Assembly (NCBI GenBank): GCA_964621225.1
Contig: CAZULK010000130.1
Location: 1-7,779, forward strand
Source of the DNA: CAYNUJ01 sp964621225
GTDB taxonomy: Bacteria; Bacteroidota; Ignavibacteria; Ignavibacteriales; Melioribacteraceae
Length of the DNA: 7,779 nt
Direction of reading: 5' to 3'
Shown: positions 6,589-7,779 of the stretch, one piece after another
Position numbering within the stretch: position 1 is the stretch's first letter
Layout: the number at the start of each line of letters is the position of its first letter
The notes under the pieces: generated by a model
Databases searched by the model: none
What the model was told of the DNA's origin: nothing
Seen by the model: the letters and a program-made list of their open reading frames with translations, nothing else
Made by a program: the position numbers and the translations under genes

Positions 6589-7779
6589 TGTTGAACAAAG
6601 ACCAAAATACCATTTCCGCTTTCGATGTAAAAGCCATACGGGAAGATTTCCCGATACTTAAGCGTGAAGTTAACGAAAAACCTCTGGTTTATTTGGATAA
6701 TGCCGCAACCACCCAGAAACCGCAACAGGTGATTGATGCCATATCCCATTATTACGCATACGAAAACGCCAATATCCATAGGGGTTTGCATTTCCTTAGC
6801 GAATTGGCTACCGAGCACTACGAAGAGGCGAGAACAAAAATAAAGTCGTTTCTAAATGCTCTTAGCGCCTCGGAAATTGTTTTTGTAAGGGGAACCACGG
6901 AAGGTATTAACTTGATTGCTTCGACCTTTGAGAGAGCAGGAATATTAAACCCCGGTGATGAAGTTATCATTTCGAATATGGAACATCACGCTAATATTGT
7001 TCCCTGGCAATTGATTTGTAATGGCGGAGTAAAATTAAAAGTTATTCCCATTGATGATAACGGGGAAATAATTTTTGAAGAATACGTGAAGCTGTTTACG
7101 GAAAAAACCAAACTTGTTTCCGTTGTTCACGTTTCGAATGCATTGGGAACAATCAATCCCGTTAAAGAAATAATTGACCATGCCCATAAAATGGGTGTAC
7201 CTGTTCTGCTGGACGGTGCCCAGGCTGTTGCTCATCAAAAAGTTGATGTTCAAGAACTTGATTGTGATTTTTATGCATTTTCCGGTCACAAAGTTTTTGG
7301 TCCTACGGGTATAGGGGTACTTTACGGAAAGACTAAATATTTATCCCAATTACCTCCGTATCAAGGCGGTGGAGATATGATTCGTACCGTAACTTTTGAG
7401 GAGTCTACGTTTGACGATCTACCCAATAAATTTGAGGCCGGAACTCCCAATATTGTCGGGGGAATTGCTCTCGGAGCGGCAATAGACTATGTTAATTCCA
7501 TTGACCGTATCGGTGCATCGGAACATGAAGAGGAACTGTTGCACTACGCAACAAATAAGATGACACAAATTGACGGATTGAGAATAATTGGTAATGCTAA
7601 AAATAAATCTTCTGTGATATCATTTACTATTGAAGGGATTCATCCTTACGACATTGGTACACTACTGGATACCCACGGTATTGCAATCAGAACGGGGCAC
7701 CATTGCACTCAACCTGTGATGAGGAGATTCGATGTGCCTGCCACGGCGCGGGCTTCTTTCGCATTCTATAATACGATAG
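6588..7779 (+). CDS. sufS: SufS, cysteine desulfurase (3' end outside window)
   Basis: SufS is a PLP enzyme that converts cysteine to alanine and holds the sulfur as a persulfide for delivery to SufB. The frame starts at ATG 6588, overlapping the sufD stop by one base (TAATG), and stays open to the window end: 397 whole codons. Homologues are about 405-415 residues, so only some ten codons should be missing. Visible landmarks: FPILKREVNEKPLVYLDNAATTQKP (23-47, N-terminal substrate/PLP region), MEHHANIVPW with the PLP-stacking His (131-140), LLDGAQAVAH with the PLP-ring Asp209, FSGHKVFGPTG with the Schiff-base Lys235, FEAGTPN (282-288) and RTGHHCTQP with catalytic Cys373. The RxGHHC form marks the SufS/CsdA (type II) group, not NifS/IscS. 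Only a weak ribosome site (AGAG, 6574-6577) precedes it, so translation is probably coupled to sufD. Confidence 0.96.
   Translation, partial: MLNKDQNTISAFDVKAIREDFPILKREVNEKPLVYLDNAATTQKPQQVIDAISHYYAYENANIHRGLHFLSELATEHYEEARTKIKSFLNALSASEIVFVRGTTEGINLIASTFERAGILNPGDEVIISNMEHHANIVPWQLICNGGVKLKVIPIDDNGEIIFEEYVKLFTEKTKLVSVVHVSNALGTINPVKEIIDHAHKMGVPVLLDGAQAVAHQKVDVQELDCDFYAFSGHKVFGPTGIGVLYGKTKYLSQLPPYQGGGDMIRTVTFEESTFDDLPNKFEAGTPNIVGGIALGAAIDYVNSIDRIGASEHEEELLHYATNKMTQIDGLRIIGNAKNKSSVISFTIEGIHPYDIGTLLDTHGIAIRTGHHCTQPVMRRFDVPATARASFAFYNTI

Noticed and set aside
1..7779. A novel defence, mobile or RNA-based system
   Set aside because: Nearly every base is assigned to recognisable housekeeping genes. 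The only unassigned stretches are 82 and 133 nt long, and no direct-repeat array, transposase, integrase or large structured RNA is visible.

Overview
The window is an ordinary housekeeping segment of a low-GC bacterial chromosome or draft contig, with no visible mobile element, CRISPR array, RNA gene or phage-like stretch. The AT-rich base composition, the sufB-C-D-S gene order and the style of the secreted serine hydrolase suggest the Bacteroidota/Ignavibacteriota side of the FCB group. This placement is an inference from protein style, not a measurement. A run of 100 Ns (2244-2343) marks an assembly gap.

Layout, left to right. (1) The C-terminal two thirds of enolase (eno, +) enters from the left edge and is closed by a clear intrinsic terminator (851-877). 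(2) A complete ten-helix DMT/EamA-family transporter (916-1803, +) follows. (3) Tail-to-tail with it, with no spacer, lies a secreted beta-lactamase-like serine hydrolase (1804-2918, -) whose middle is lost in the N gap. The two flanking coding pieces read as one gene, although the placeholder gap length puts them out of frame. (4) A 133-bp divergent intergenic region (2919-3051) holds a candidate promoter for the next operon and some AT-rich dyad symmetry. (5) A tightly packed sufB-sufC-sufD-sufS operon (3052 to the right edge, +) fills the second half. sufS overlaps the sufD stop codon (TAATG) and is cut by the window end about ten codons short of its expected stop.

The suf genes act together in iron-sulfur cluster assembly. 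SufS (PLP cysteine desulfurase) takes sulfur from cysteine, and the SufB-SufC2-SufD scaffold, powered by the SufC ATPase, builds the nascent cluster. The residues known to matter in the E. coli proteins are present here: SufB Cys239, Cys391 and Glu-His-Glu 418-420; SufC Walker A/B and signature; SufD His366; SufS Lys235 and Cys373. No SufE/SufU sulfur-transfer partner, A-type carrier or Rrf2-type regulator is inside the window.

I found no convincing undescribed system. The points most worth a second look are the gap-split serine hydrolase with its KVG (not KTG) motif and the dyad elements between that gene and sufB.
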